The notes under the pieces were generated by a model. The model worked only from the letters and a program-made list of their open reading frames with translations. It ran no database searches and had not been told where the DNA came from. The position numbers were made by a program, and so were the translations under genes. From an uncultured Alphaproteobacteria bacterium (lineage in GTDB: Bacteria; Pseudomonadota; Alphaproteobacteria; RF32; CAG-239), in contig CAJTJB010000001.1 of assembly GCA_910576955.1 (NCBI GenBank), forward strand, positions 124,001-188,000: a DNA stretch of 64,000 bases, read 5' to 3'. Shown piece by piece: positions 49,575-58,534 of this stretch. The first letter of the stretch is position 1. Every line of letters starts with the position of its first letter.

Positions 49575-50272
49575 TGCTTTTGCGCAGAGACTAAAGTTCG
49601 CAAACGGATTTTAGCCTCTTTTGATACGCGAAACGACTCGCAGATTTTACTGATTGATTTGCGGAAAACAAAATCATCAAGCGGCGTATTGAATAAAAAT
49701 GTTTCCGTTTCGGCGGGAAATTTGACGTATGCCACCGATAAGAGCCATGCCACTGCCATTTTATCATAATATCCGGCGTATTTTTGTTTTGCGATGAGGG
49801 TAAATAATTTAGCCAGATATTCGGCTGTAATAAAATAATCCAGCGCCAAAACGTAAAAAAAGCGGATTTGATATTCGCACTTTGAGAGCAATAGTGTTTT
49901 AAATGTGTCAAAAAACAGCTGCGGTGATTTTTTAACTGCCTTTAAATCCGCACAAAAGATATCGCACACTGCCCAATTATTGATATAAGGAACAAACTTT
50001 TTGATGAGCGGAATTTTATCTTCTGTCGGCATTTTGGCATTTGCCAATATCAGCGCGTGAAGCATCAGCTCTTCCATATACATCAAATCCCGCAACGGGA
50101 TATTGAGATATTCTTCTCCCCTGTCCTCTTTAAGCATGGTTTTAGCATAGCGGCGCAATGCCGGAATCCGAACCCCTAAAAGCTTTGTATCCGGCGGCAA
50201 CAATTTGGCGGAAAAAGCGCGATACTTTTCCTCCGCATTGCCCTCTAACCAACGCAATACCTCAATATGCAT
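49571..50272 (-). CDS. DNA alkylation repair protein, AlkD-like
   Basis: 233 aa of HEAT-like helical repeats. The AlkD family features LLGVRIPALRRYAKTM, LMYMEELMLHALILA, the substrate-pocket NNWAVCDIFC and FFYVLALDYFIT are present. AlkD glycosylases remove bulky or cationic alkylated bases. It starts inside the 3' end of nagB (11-base overlap) on the same strand, so the two form an operon. Confidence 0.85.
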   Translation of the reverse strand: MHIEVLRWLEGNAEEKYRAFSAKLLPPDTKLLGVRIPALRRYAKTMLKEDRGEEYLNIPLRDLMYMEELMLHALILANAKMPTEDKIPLIKKFVPYINNWAVCDIFCADLKAVKKSPQLFFDTFKTLLLSKCEYQIRFFYVLALDYFITAEYLAKLFTLIAKQKYAGYYDKMAVAWLLSVAYVKFPAETETFLFNTPLDDFVFRKSISKICESFRVSKEAKIRLRTLVSAQKH

Positions 50273-51053
50273 TGCGCTCTATATCTTTTAAATAAGTGAT
50301 GGTTTCCGCCTCTAACTTGGAAGCCGCCGCTTCATCACAGGCATAAAGCCCGTGGCGGTGCATTTGTAAAGCGCTTACCGCCCAGCGGTGATTAACCCCG
50401 CCTTCAATTGCCGCGCGGGTGGCTGCGGCTTTTGCCTCGCCGGTTGCCAGCAACAAAACTTCTTTGGCAGCCATAATCGTTCCCGTGCCGACTGTCAAAA
50501 CCGTATGCGGCACTTTTTTAATATCGTTACCAAACAGCTTGGCTTTGATTTTCATAGTTTCTGTGGTGAGCGTTTTAACGCGCGTGCGCGAATCGAGTGA
50601 CGAAAACGGTTCGTTAAATGCAATATGCCCGTCTGCCCCGACACCGCCGACAAATAAATCTATGCCGCCCTTTTGGCGAATCGCCAACTCAAAATTTGCG
50701 CACTCTTTTTCATAGTTTTTAGTTGTTCCGTCTAAAATATAGATATTAGCCGCTTTGGTATCAACGTGTTTTAAGAGGTATTCATTCATATAGCTATGGC
50801 AGCTCTGCGGGGCTTTTTTATCCAGCCCGATAAACTCATTCATACAGAAAATGACCACATTGGCAAAGGAAAGCTTACCGGCGTGATTTAGCTCCACCAG
50901 CTTTTTATACATTCCTTTAGGCGTATCACCCATCGGCAAGCCCAAGACAAAGGGCTTTTCCGGCGTGGGGCGCGCGCGGTTGATTTTGTATGCAATATAT
51001 GTTGCTGCCCAGTCGGTGACTTCATCATAATCAGATTTTATTATTACCCGCAT
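50262..51053 (-). CDS. nagB: Glucosamine-6-phosphate deaminase
   Basis: Converts GlcN6P to fructose-6-phosphate and ammonia. 263 aa with FVLGLPMGDTPKGMYKKL, NMDEF-like FCMNEFIGLD, the catalytic GGVGADGHIAFNEP and a C-terminal NHRWAVSALQMHRH. Slightly divergent at the N-terminus but intact. No nagA is adjacent. Translationally linked to the AlkD-like gene. Confidence 0.92.
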   Translation of the reverse strand: MRVIIKSDYDEVTDWAATYIAYKINRARPTPEKPFVLGLPMGDTPKGMYKKLVELNHAGKLSFANVVIFCMNEFIGLDKKAPQSCHSYMNEYLLKHVDTKAANIYILDGTTKNYEKECANFELAIRQKGGIDLFVGGVGADGHIAFNEPFSSLDSRTRVKTLTTETMKIKAKLFGNDIKKVPHTVLTVGTGTIMAAKEVLLLATGEAKAAATRAAIEGGVNHRWAVSALQMHRHGLYACDEAAASKLEAETITYLKDIERNAY

Positions 51054-51122
51054 TTTTGCCTCCTTTGTCCATAAGTTCTTGTATTATAGCTTTGAGTATA
51101 GGGCAAAAACGTAAACTTTTTA

Positions 51123-52622
51123 CTAATGTTTATCCCTATATTCATAAGTTTTCGTGCGCGGATTATAACGGCAGTCATAGCTTTGGTATTCGGGTTTTAA
51201 GATGTATAAATCATCGCGATTAAGCGGCGTATACATCTCATCCAGCAAGTGCCGGCTTATCCAGTGAATCGGATATTTGCCGATATCTCCGCGGTATTCA
51301 CGGTAGGTATCATAATAATTTCCGCCATAAATAATTTTCGGGCGATGTTTGCGCACCAGCGCCTCCAGATTCACCAACGGGCGTATGCCGATGGTGGCGG
51401 CAATCACATCTATCTGCCCCTGCAAATTCCAGATAAAATCTACATTTTTATTAAACAAATTATAACCGATACGATAGCCGTTTAAAACATAATCGCACGG
51501 ATTTGTACGCTCTAGCACCAACCCCGCAGCACCATATTTGAAACTGTCGCCAACGGTTATCCGGCGGCTGTATATATGGGCATAGATGCTGCCGACAGTA
51601 ATAAAATATGCCGCAAACAGCCATTTGAGCCATGGGCGCTTTTTAACCAACTCTACCGCGGCAATGCCTGCCATAACTGATGCTATCTGATGCAAAAAAG
51701 CAAAGTAATATACAAACGGGGTGAAGTAATACAGGCGGAATAAGAACTCGGCGACAAATAATATGCCGATAATCCGAATATATATATTCCCGTCATAAAC
51801 ACACCTGCCCAATGCAAACAACGCCAGCAGCAGCGGAACATACATTTCTGCTGTCGGGGAGATAAAACGACGGGTATAAAACACAGCGGGAATATGCGAA
51901 TTTAATTCAAAATTTGCCTTAAAATATAACGTCAGCACGTCTTCTGACCACATCCATGTTAAAAACAGCGCGTACAGCAAAACGGGAAGAACGGCACCGG
52001 CTAACACTTCCTGCCATTGCATTTGTTTTTGCCACAAGAGATAAAGGATTACGCCGCCGATAGCCGCAAGGATGAGCACTGCTTTTTGAGTGAACATAAA
52101 GGCAGCAAAAAACAAAAGGAAAGAGCCTGCCAGTGAACTAAAGCGTTTGTTTTTCAGATAACGGAAAAGATAATATATCCCGATAATCAGGCAAGCTCCC
52201 ATAAAATTATCCGGCTTAAAATCTTTATCGTATAAGCTTTCGTGCGGAAAGACGCAAAACGTAGCGGCAACCAAACCGCCAAAAGAATCGGTCAGAAAAT
52301 CTTTATGCAAGCGATAAACATAAAACAGCGTTAAAGCTGTTACGCTGACAGTCAGCATATTAACCGCATCAACAGCACGCAGACTGTATTCAAACATTCC
52401 GACCAGCGGCGCGCCCATATACCATAACAGCGGGTTATGGTGTTGGAAAAAATCTTTATACGGCATTTGCCCCGTATAAACCAGCCACGAAGAATGAACG
52501 TGTTCTAACGTGTCGCCATCTCCCGAGCCGCTGTAAATAACAACCCAATATAACAAACCGATGGCAAAAAGCAAATATGCCGCCAAGATTGCCATTATTA
52601 ATTTATTGAGCCGTTCCGTCAT
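51123..52622 (-). CDS. GT39/ArnT-like membrane glycosyltransferase, copy 1
   Basis: 499 aa with about ten membrane spans in residues 10-360 and a soluble C-terminal part. The first periplasmic loop holds GDTLEHVHSSWLVYTGQMPY and DFFQHHNPLLWY, the Asp/Glu-rich catalytic loop expected of polyprenyl-phosphate-sugar-dependent transferases (PMT/ArnT superfamily). The C-terminus has GQIDVIAATIGIRPLVNLE and NYYDTYREYRGD. Acceptor unknown, probably a surface glycan or lipid A-like molecule. It is a paralogue of the gene 3 bases upstream. Confidence 0.82.
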   Translation of the reverse strand: MTERLNKLIMAILAAYLLFAIGLLYWVVIYSGSGDGDTLEHVHSSWLVYTGQMPYKDFFQHHNPLLWYMGAPLVGMFEYSLRAVDAVNMLTVSVTALTLFYVYRLHKDFLTDSFGGLVAATFCVFPHESLYDKDFKPDNFMGACLIIGIYYLFRYLKNKRFSSLAGSFLLFFAAFMFTQKAVLILAAIGGVILYLLWQKQMQWQEVLAGAVLPVLLYALFLTWMWSEDVLTLYFKANFELNSHIPAVFYTRRFISPTAEMYVPLLLALFALGRCVYDGNIYIRIIGILFVAEFLFRLYYFTPFVYYFAFLHQIASVMAGIAAVELVKKRPWLKWLFAAYFITVGSIYAHIYSRRITVGDSFKYGAAGLVLERTNPCDYVLNGYRIGYNLFNKNVDFIWNLQGQIDVIAATIGIRPLVNLEALVRKHRPKIIYGGNYYDTYREYRGDIGKYPIHWISRHLLDEMYTPLNRDDLYILKPEYQSYDCRYNPRTKTYEYRDKH

Positions 52623-52625
52623 TTT

Positions 52626-54155
52626 CTAGCCCTTATTATAGTAGTTCCAAGTGTCGGTTTTGATGTCATAGCGGCAGCGGCGCTGCTGTTGATATTCCGG
52701 CTTTAAGATGAACACATCAATAAACAGCGACTGTTCATAGTATTTGTCGCGCAGTTCCGGCGCTATCCAATGCACGGGAAAATCAATATTTCTTTTACGC
52801 AGACGCTCATCCCAAAACGGACCGGTATAGATAATTTTAGGCAAATGCTCTTCTACAGCCTTGTCCAAGTTCGGCAGCGGCGCCAAACCGATTTTATTGC
52901 CGATAACATCAAGCTGCCCGTTTAAATTCCAGTAATAGGTGATGTCTTTGGTGAACAGACCATAAGTTAAACCGTAACCGTTTAAGACCGAATCGCATTT
53001 GTTGGTTTGCTCAAGCACATATTTCGGCGTAACATAGCGGTGATAATCCGGCGCAAGTTTGTTTGCCACGCAATAGTCTTTAAATATCAGGCAGCCCCAT
53101 AAAGATAGTGCGGCAAAAAGATAAGCCATCCAAGGAAAGCGCTTAATCAGCCCATATGCTGCAGCACCTGCCAACATTGCATTTAATATCAGCAGAAAAT
53201 AGTAATAGTGGCGATCTAATGAAAAATAAAAGTAACGCTGGATGCTTTCCGCCAACATAAACAAAGACAAAATGCGCGCACAGGTATTCCCTCTAATCAG
53301 AAAATACCCCGCGCCGACAATAGCAATGCCGCTTAAAACGTAAAATTCGTTGTGCGTTTTTTCGACCAAACCATTATAGACATCAGGGATGTAAAGATTA
53401 AAAATAAAATTAGAGAGCCAATAGCGCTCTATCATTCCGTGATATGCGAGCCAAGCGATAAACAGCACCGCCAGAACCAGCGGCAAAATCAGGGCTTTTA
53501 AAAAATCTTCCTTTTTAACCGCGCCAGCATAGAGCTGATAAATCACCACCGCGGCAAACAGTACCAAGAAGAAAATACTCTTTTGCATAAACATAAACGA
53601 CAGAAACATACAAAAGAATGAAAGTATCAGCTGCTTTGATTTATGCTGTTCCAGATATGCAAAAAAGTAATACAGCCCAAGCATAAAAGCGGTAACCATA
53701 TAATTATCGGGGCGAAAATCCTGCCCGCTGAAGACAACATATGAGGGAAATGCCGCCGCTATAACAAGCAACACGGCATACCAACTGCAAGCGATAAAAC
53801 GCTTGACGGTATAACCGGCAAGAAAGAGCGTAAAGAACATAACAAGCGTTGAGATTTCGCGGACAATATCAAAAATCGCCAGGTCGTAGGCAAAGAACCC
53901 GACGAGCGGCGCAAACAAATACCACAGCAGCGGATTATGATGTTGGAAAAAATCTTGATACGGCACATAGCCCTGAAAGACGAGCCAAGCGGAGTGAATA
54001 TGCTCGACATCGTCGCCGGTTTTGGGCTGGTGATTATACAGCAGCCAAAATGACGCCCAGACGCCGACCAAAATTTGCAAACAAAAATAAACTTTCGGCA
54101 AATTCAGATATAACGATTTCAAAAAAGTTTTTTCCGCCGTCTGTGCCATTTTCAC
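52626..54155 (-). CDS. GT39/ArnT-like membrane glycosyltransferase, copy 2
   Basis: 509 aa, same architecture as copy 1: catalytic loop GDDVEHIHSAWLVFQGYVPY then DFFQHHNPLLWYL, about ten spans, and a soluble tail (GQLDVIGNKIGLAPLPNLDKA … YTGPFWDERLRKR). The two copies are clearly homologous along their length and probably arose by tandem duplication, then diverged. Only 3 bases separate them, so they are one transcription unit. Precise sugar and acceptor cannot be inferred. Confidence 0.82.
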   Translation of the reverse strand: MKMAQTAEKTFLKSLYLNLPKVYFCLQILVGVWASFWLLYNHQPKTGDDVEHIHSAWLVFQGYVPYQDFFQHHNPLLWYLFAPLVGFFAYDLAIFDIVREISTLVMFFTLFLAGYTVKRFIACSWYAVLLVIAAAFPSYVVFSGQDFRPDNYMVTAFMLGLYYFFAYLEQHKSKQLILSFFCMFLSFMFMQKSIFFLVLFAAVVIYQLYAGAVKKEDFLKALILPLVLAVLFIAWLAYHGMIERYWLSNFIFNLYIPDVYNGLVEKTHNEFYVLSGIAIVGAGYFLIRGNTCARILSLFMLAESIQRYFYFSLDRHYYYFLLILNAMLAGAAAYGLIKRFPWMAYLFAALSLWGCLIFKDYCVANKLAPDYHRYVTPKYVLEQTNKCDSVLNGYGLTYGLFTKDITYYWNLNGQLDVIGNKIGLAPLPNLDKAVEEHLPKIIYTGPFWDERLRKRNIDFPVHWIAPELRDKYYEQSLFIDVFILKPEYQQQRRCRYDIKTDTWNYYNKG

Positions 54156-54238
54156 CCCTTATTCTTTTAATTGTGTATAGCATAGCAAATAAGAATGTTT
54201 TGTACATTCTTATTTAATCTATCCACATTTTTGCAAAA

Positions 54239-55207
54239 TTAAATGCTGTCGCTGGTATCAGACGGAGCGTCTGCGGCATCAGCCGGTACGACATCAGGCA
54301 AAATTCCGATAGCTTTTTTGCGTTTGAGTTTGTTCACAAACTTGATGGAGCGCTGGGCATCCCATTTCTTTTTGCCCTCTTCGCGCTGGAAGATGTGTTT
54401 ATAAATCTCAATTGCCTGATCAAACTCGGAAAGTTTGGTCAAACAAGACGCTAAACCGTCATAAAGCTTGTGATGATAGCGCCCATCTACCAAGTTTTTA
54501 GCCTTATTATAGCATTTTAAGGCGTCTTTGAACTTAAACATTTTCTGGTAAACAAAACCGATACTAATCCATGCCTGAATTTCGGTGCTGTCAATATTCA
54601 AAATTTTGGTGAAACATTTTAACGCAGAGTCGTTATCGCCCATCAGCTGATAGGTAACGCCGATACCGTTCCAAGCTTTCACATTGGATTTATCCAGCGC
54701 CAAAACCTTTTTAAAATAGCCGATTGCCCGTTCATACTGCTTTAATTTTTGCAGTGTGACGGCGATACTTAACAATGTCTGCGGATGTTTGGAATCAATC
54801 TGATATGCCTGCTGGAGAATATCCAACGCCTCTTTAAACAAAAACATATGCTGCAATGCAATAGCTTTGCCGTTTAGGGCTTCAAGAGAAGTCTGGTCGT
54901 TTGCAAACGCCTGTTCAAAGCACGTAATTGCCTCTTTATAAAGGCCGCGCATACTCAACGTTACGCCTTTATTATTCAGCACTTCGACAGATTTCGGGTT
55001 GATTAACAGCGCTTTATCAAAGCACTCAACCGCCTCTGTATATTTGCTCATCTTTTGAAAAGCAAACCCTTTAGAATTTATCGCTTTCCAAGAATCGGGC
55101 TGCTGGGCCAAAAACTCGTCAAATTGAGCTATTGCCTCTCTGCACATTCCTGAATCCAAAAGTTCCTGCCCTCTTTTATAGGCGTTATTATCACTTAACT
55201 TAACCAT
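54239..55207 (-). CDS. TPR-repeat protein
   Basis: 322 aa with about eight consecutive tetratricopeptide repeats from residue 8 to 290, such as KAINSKGFAFQKMSKYTEAV, EVLNNKGVTLSMRGLYKEAI and KAWNGIGVTYQLMGDNDSAL. No signal peptide. The C-terminal 40 residues are basic, then acidic (DVVPADAADAPSDTSDS). TPR arrays scaffold protein interactions; the partner is unknown. About 80 bases upstream of the GT39-like pair on the same strand. Confidence 0.88.
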   Translation of the reverse strand: MVKLSDNNAYKRGQELLDSGMCREAIAQFDEFLAQQPDSWKAINSKGFAFQKMSKYTEAVECFDKALLINPKSVEVLNNKGVTLSMRGLYKEAITCFEQAFANDQTSLEALNGKAIALQHMFLFKEALDILQQAYQIDSKHPQTLLSIAVTLQKLKQYERAIGYFKKVLALDKSNVKAWNGIGVTYQLMGDNDSALKCFTKILNIDSTEIQAWISIGFVYQKMFKFKDALKCYNKAKNLVDGRYHHKLYDGLASCLTKLSEFDQAIEIYKHIFQREEGKKKWDAQRSIKFVNKLKRKKAIGILPDVVPADAADAPSDTSDSI

Positions 55208-55331
55208 ATTCTTTCTCTACATAGTTGTACAAAATAATTCCACGCGATAATTATATGGAGATTTTTTTTGTTTTGTCAAGCAAAAAACTGATTTTTTTAT
55301 TCTTCCGTCATTTTATCCGTTCATATATTTA

Positions 55332-55406
55332 TTGACAAAAAAGGTTTCTTATGTATAATGCGTGCAGAAAAAATAAATTTATGTACAACTATTAAATTTT
55401 ATCATT
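55332..55406 (+). promoter_or_regulatory. Promoter and mini-ORF leader of gene 55407
   Basis: TTGACA (55332-55337), 16-base spacer, TATAAT (55354-55359), a near-consensus sigma-70 promoter. The leader has AAATTTATG and a four-codon mini-ORF (55381-55395, M-Y-N-Y-stop) and no Shine-Dalgarno before the CDS. Confidence 0.75.
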
Positions 55407-57143
55407 ATGGAAAAAGAAATTTACACCCCCTCTCGGTTCAGCACCTTGAGGGAAGTCTGGCGCTTTAAGAGCAACCACAACCATCACATTCCCCAAAATC
55501 ACCACTACAACATGGTGGCGCAACGGGGATGCAGCAAAAAGACTTTGCGTAAATATTTGCAATGCGGACATCGGCTGCAAAAAGACGCCCTGTTGAAATT
55601 TGCCCAAACCTGCGATGTGGAAGATTTGCCGCTGTTATACATTAGCCTCACTGCCGAAACGGACAATGTCCGCGCAGTGCTTGTTAAGCGGTTTGACCTG
55701 AAAACCCTGTTCAAATCCGACATTACGCTTCCTTTCAAGCTGGTGCGCGACTTTTCGACAGCGGACAAAAGCAAGCTCATACAAAAGTATCTCGAGCAGA
55801 TTTATTTTGACGACGACGATCGGATTGAGCTGCTTAAGATGAACAACAAGGCACTGACAACGGCGTTTTTGAAAGCCAGTCTGCGCTTGCCGCCTGCAGC
55901 AGATAAAATGCTTTTAGCATACGATGATGATGTTCTCGGCATATACTTTGAGCATTGTCAACAATCAAAAGCAATACGCAAAGATGTTATCTGCAACAGG
56001 TCTGCGGCGCTTTTCCGGAAGATGCTTCTCACACGAGAGCCGTTCTCTTTGGAAGAGTTTCAGCTGCTGGCAGACGGCGGCGATTTGGCAAAGCTTGCCC
56101 TGTATACGGAGCTTTGCAGCGTGAGCGAAGATGGCATTGCCTACATTTGCGAGCATGCCTCGGATGATGTGTTTGAGCATTTTATTAAAAGCGGCGCATT
56201 TCCGGTTTCATCGGCTGCGGAATTTACCCGCTTGCTTGAACCGAAATACAGACCTTTGCTCATTGAATACATCCACAAATTCGATGTTTTCTCGGCAAAA
56301 GCGGAGATTAAACTCTTGCAAAGCAATGATGACGAGCTCATTGAGACATATCTCAAGAAACTTGACAGGTCTTTGTGTGATGAAACCATCGGATGGATAT
56401 TCGCAAACGGTTTGCAGGACAAGTACAATATTTCCGTTGATGACCTGCCGACCTGCAATTGGCAGATTGAAACGGCAATTTTCACTTCCGGCAATGCGGC
56501 ACTGATTGACAGGTATCTTTTTGCCGGCGAGGCATACCGCGACGAGCTGACGGAATTTGGCGAGGCACAGCTGTTTTTGCACGCACCGCTTGATATTCTT
56601 GACCGGTATATGGAAAGCAACAGCGTTTGCAACCTTACTGAAAAAGCGATTATCGCCCGTTGGGATGAGGCTCTGTTCAGTTTGTTTTTTGACAAACACA
56701 ACTTCGATTTCAACGATAAAAACACCGTGGCGTATTTAGCCAAGGCAGGCACTGCAACCGCGCTCGACCATATTGGCAGGATGGAAAATCCGGATAATTT
56801 CTTATGCGATTATCCCGAGGTTTTGATTAACCTCTGCGAACGAAAAGATAAAGCCGTTTATGAGTTTATTCTTGATAATAAATTCATGCTTTCAGAAGAA
56901 GAATGTGTTGCCTTTATCAAGAACGCTCCCGCCGAATTGGTTTATCAGCTTTTGGAGCAAGGCGAAGAGCTTGACTCTAAAGCCGAAGAGGCACTGCTGC
57001 GCCATCCGGACAAAGAGCTTGTAAAGTTTTATCTCAAAAACAATGAGCTTTATTCCGAAAACGAAGAAGTGCTGCTCGCTCTTTTTGACCCCGAACTCAT
57101 TATCACCTACGGGATTGATAACATTGATGACGATCTGTGTTGA
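55407..57143 (+). CDS. Helical-repeat protein, unknown family (paralogue of 57284)
   Basis: 578 aa. Apart from a basic, His-rich N-terminus (SNHNHHIPQNHHYNM), the protein is a long array of degenerate helix pairs with a recurring pattern of Asp/Glu-Leu-(I/V)-x-x-Tyr-Leu (for example DDELIETYLKKLDRSL, DKELVKFYLKNNELY, DPELIITYGIDN). This resembles ankyrin/HEAT-like solenoids but fits neither consensus well. No signal peptide or spans. Shares MEKxx start, promoter and leader with the gene at 57284. Probably a protein-binding scaffold; function unknown. Confidence 0.7.
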   Translation: MEKEIYTPSRFSTLREVWRFKSNHNHHIPQNHHYNMVAQRGCSKKTLRKYLQCGHRLQKDALLKFAQTCDVEDLPLLYISLTAETDNVRAVLVKRFDLKTLFKSDITLPFKLVRDFSTADKSKLIQKYLEQIYFDDDDRIELLKMNNKALTTAFLKASLRLPPAADKMLLAYDDDVLGIYFEHCQQSKAIRKDVICNRSAALFRKMLLTREPFSLEEFQLLADGGDLAKLALYTELCSVSEDGIAYICEHASDDVFEHFIKSGAFPVSSAAEFTRLLEPKYRPLLIEYIHKFDVFSAKAEIKLLQSNDDELIETYLKKLDRSLCDETIGWIFANGLQDKYNISVDDLPTCNWQIETAIFTSGNAALIDRYLFAGEAYRDELTEFGEAQLFLHAPLDILDRYMESNSVCNLTEKAIIARWDEALFSLFFDKHNFDFNDKNTVAYLAKAGTATALDHIGRMENPDNFLCDYPEVLINLCERKDKAVYEFILDNKFMLSEEECVAFIKNAPAELVYQLLEQGEELDSKAEEALLRHPDKELVKFYLKNNELYSENEEVLLALFDPELIITYGIDNIDDDLC

Positions 57144-57180
57144 ATTAAGCTTTCAATCACGGCGGTAAACTTTCTTTTCA

Positions 57181-57208
57181 GCCTCTCCTTTACGGAGAGG
57201 CTTTTTTA
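57181..57208 (+). terminator. Intrinsic terminator
   Basis: GCCTCTCC/GGAGAGGC stem, TTTAC loop, TTTTTT tail; the next promoter begins immediately after. Confidence 0.92.
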
Positions 57209-57209
57209 T

Positions 57210-57283
57210 TTGACAAAAAACAGAAAGCTTATATAATGGCGGCAATTCAATAAATTTATGTTTTACTATTAACTATTATTCTT
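57210..57283 (+). promoter_or_regulatory. Promoter and mini-ORF leader of gene 57284
   Basis: TTGACA (57210-57215), 16-base spacer, TATAAT (57232-57237). The leader repeats AAATTTATG with a four-codon mini-ORF (57258-57272, M-F-Y-Y-stop) 26 bases before the CDS start, exactly as at 55381. Confidence 0.75.
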
Positions 57284-58204
57284 ATGGAAAAAGATGACAA
57301 ATCTGTTTTGCTCAAAAAAGCAAAGCAGGCGCTTGTTTGGAGTTTTTTGTTTAATCGTCCTGTTTCCGCAAAATATCATTGTATGATGGTTAAGCTTGAA
57401 TGCTGTTCGGAGAAATTTCTCAAATACTATTGCAAAAACAATTCGTTGAACGAAGAGGCACAAGTGTTGCTGGTGGAGCAATATGCCCAAAGCAAACCGG
57501 AGCTGATTGCCTATTACATCCGCCATCATCTCGGTCAGGTTGCCGATGCAATGCAAATCAAGATTGTGGAGAACAAAAACTCCCGATTGCTGCGCACGAT
57601 TTCCGAGCAGATTGCGGGGTATATTTGGCATTTTGAATTTGATGAGCCTGCCGTGCTTGCCTTAATCGGGCTTAATGATGCCGCTTATTTTTGTGAAGCG
57701 TTGAACTACGGCTTGTTTCCCCAAAAGTTTAGCAAACAAGCGATTACTGCGGTTATTGAAACTCAAAATCCCAAATTATTTAACCACTATTTGCAATATG
57801 TGCGGAAAAACGATGTCGAATTTTGGAATTTGCACCAGAAAATGCTGTATGAGCAAGGCAATAACGCAATGATAGACTGCTTTTTAAAGTATATGAAGTT
57901 TGATGCGAATATTCAGTGCGATATTATTGCAACGGAAAACACCGCCTTGTTTGCGAAGTTGATTAAAAAGACTATGCTCACCGACAGCATTGAGCGTTTT
58001 TTAGCCAAATCCGGCAGCAAGAAGATGCTTGCGCAATACATCCAGCAATGGCCGCTCCGTCCGGAGGCGCAAATAGCACTCGTCAAGCGGGAGTTCAAAG
58101 ATATTTTAAAATTGCACTTCCTCAAACACAGTATCAGCGAGCAGGCGTTGCTTTATGTTTTGGGTTTGTCGTATTTTAAAGAATATCTCGGTATTAAGTC
58201 GTAA
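57284..58204 (+). CDS. Helical-repeat protein, unknown family (paralogue of 55407)
   Basis: 306 aa. Recurring helix pairs such as EEAQVLLVEQYAQSKPELIAYYIRHH, NPKLFNHYLQYVRKNDVEFW and EAQIALVKREFKDILKLHFLKH match the pattern of the 578-aa protein just upstream, but the array is shorter. Cytoplasmic by lack of signals. It starts MEKDD, like MEKEI of its paralogue, and uses the same promoter/leader design. Likely a lineage-specific solenoid family generated by duplication. Confidence 0.7.
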   Translation: MEKDDKSVLLKKAKQALVWSFLFNRPVSAKYHCMMVKLECCSEKFLKYYCKNNSLNEEAQVLLVEQYAQSKPELIAYYIRHHLGQVADAMQIKIVENKNSRLLRTISEQIAGYIWHFEFDEPAVLALIGLNDAAYFCEALNYGLFPQKFSKQAITAVIETQNPKLFNHYLQYVRKNDVEFWNLHQKMLYEQGNNAMIDCFLKYMKFDANIQCDIIATENTALFAKLIKKTMLTDSIERFLAKSGSKKMLAQYIQQWPLRPEAQIALVKREFKDILKLHFLKHSISEQALLYVLGLSYFKEYLGIKS

Positions 58205-58218
58205 CATTCTTTATTTAA

Positions 58219-58250
58219 TTAAGGCGCGGTTTTCCGCGTCTTTTTTTTGT
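58219..58250 (+). terminator. Intrinsic terminator
   Basis: AAGGCGCGG/CCGCGTC stem with TTTT loop and eight T. Confidence 0.85.
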
Positions 58251-58254
58251 GGAG

Positions 58255-58432
58255 GATGAAATGTTGTCCCCATCCCCCTACCCCTTCCTCCGAGGGAAGG
58301 GGAGATTCTGGGAGCGAGGCTTTTCTCCGAGAGATGGGGATGTGTTGGCGGCAGAGGTTTCCCCTTCCCTTGGAGGAAGGGGAGATTCAGGGAGCGAGGC
58401 TGTTCTCCGAGAGATGGGGGGGGGAGGTTTAG
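58255..58432. repeat. Dispersed C/G-rich repeat with tandem unit
   Basis: ATGTTGTCCCCATCCCCCTA (58261-58280) is shared with 10227. A unit running from GGGGAGATTC to CTCCGAGAGATGGGG occurs twice (58302-58341 and 58380-58418), with a G run at the end. Non-coding by appearance. Confidence 0.75.
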
Positions 58433-58448
58433 CTGCCAAACAATTGTC

Positions 58449-58534
58449 TTGACTTTTTGATATTTGCAGTTATATTAGATACACTTATTTAGTGATATGG
58501 AAATTATTGTTAACTTAAAAATTTATATGCCAGC
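58449..58534 (+). promoter_or_regulatory. Promoter and coupled leader ORF of gene 58535
   Basis: TTGACT (58449-58454), 16-base spacer, TATATT (58471-58476). A 13-codon leader ORF starts at 58497 and its TGA (58536-58538) overlaps the CDS start (ATGA), so downstream translation may depend on it. Confidence 0.55.
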
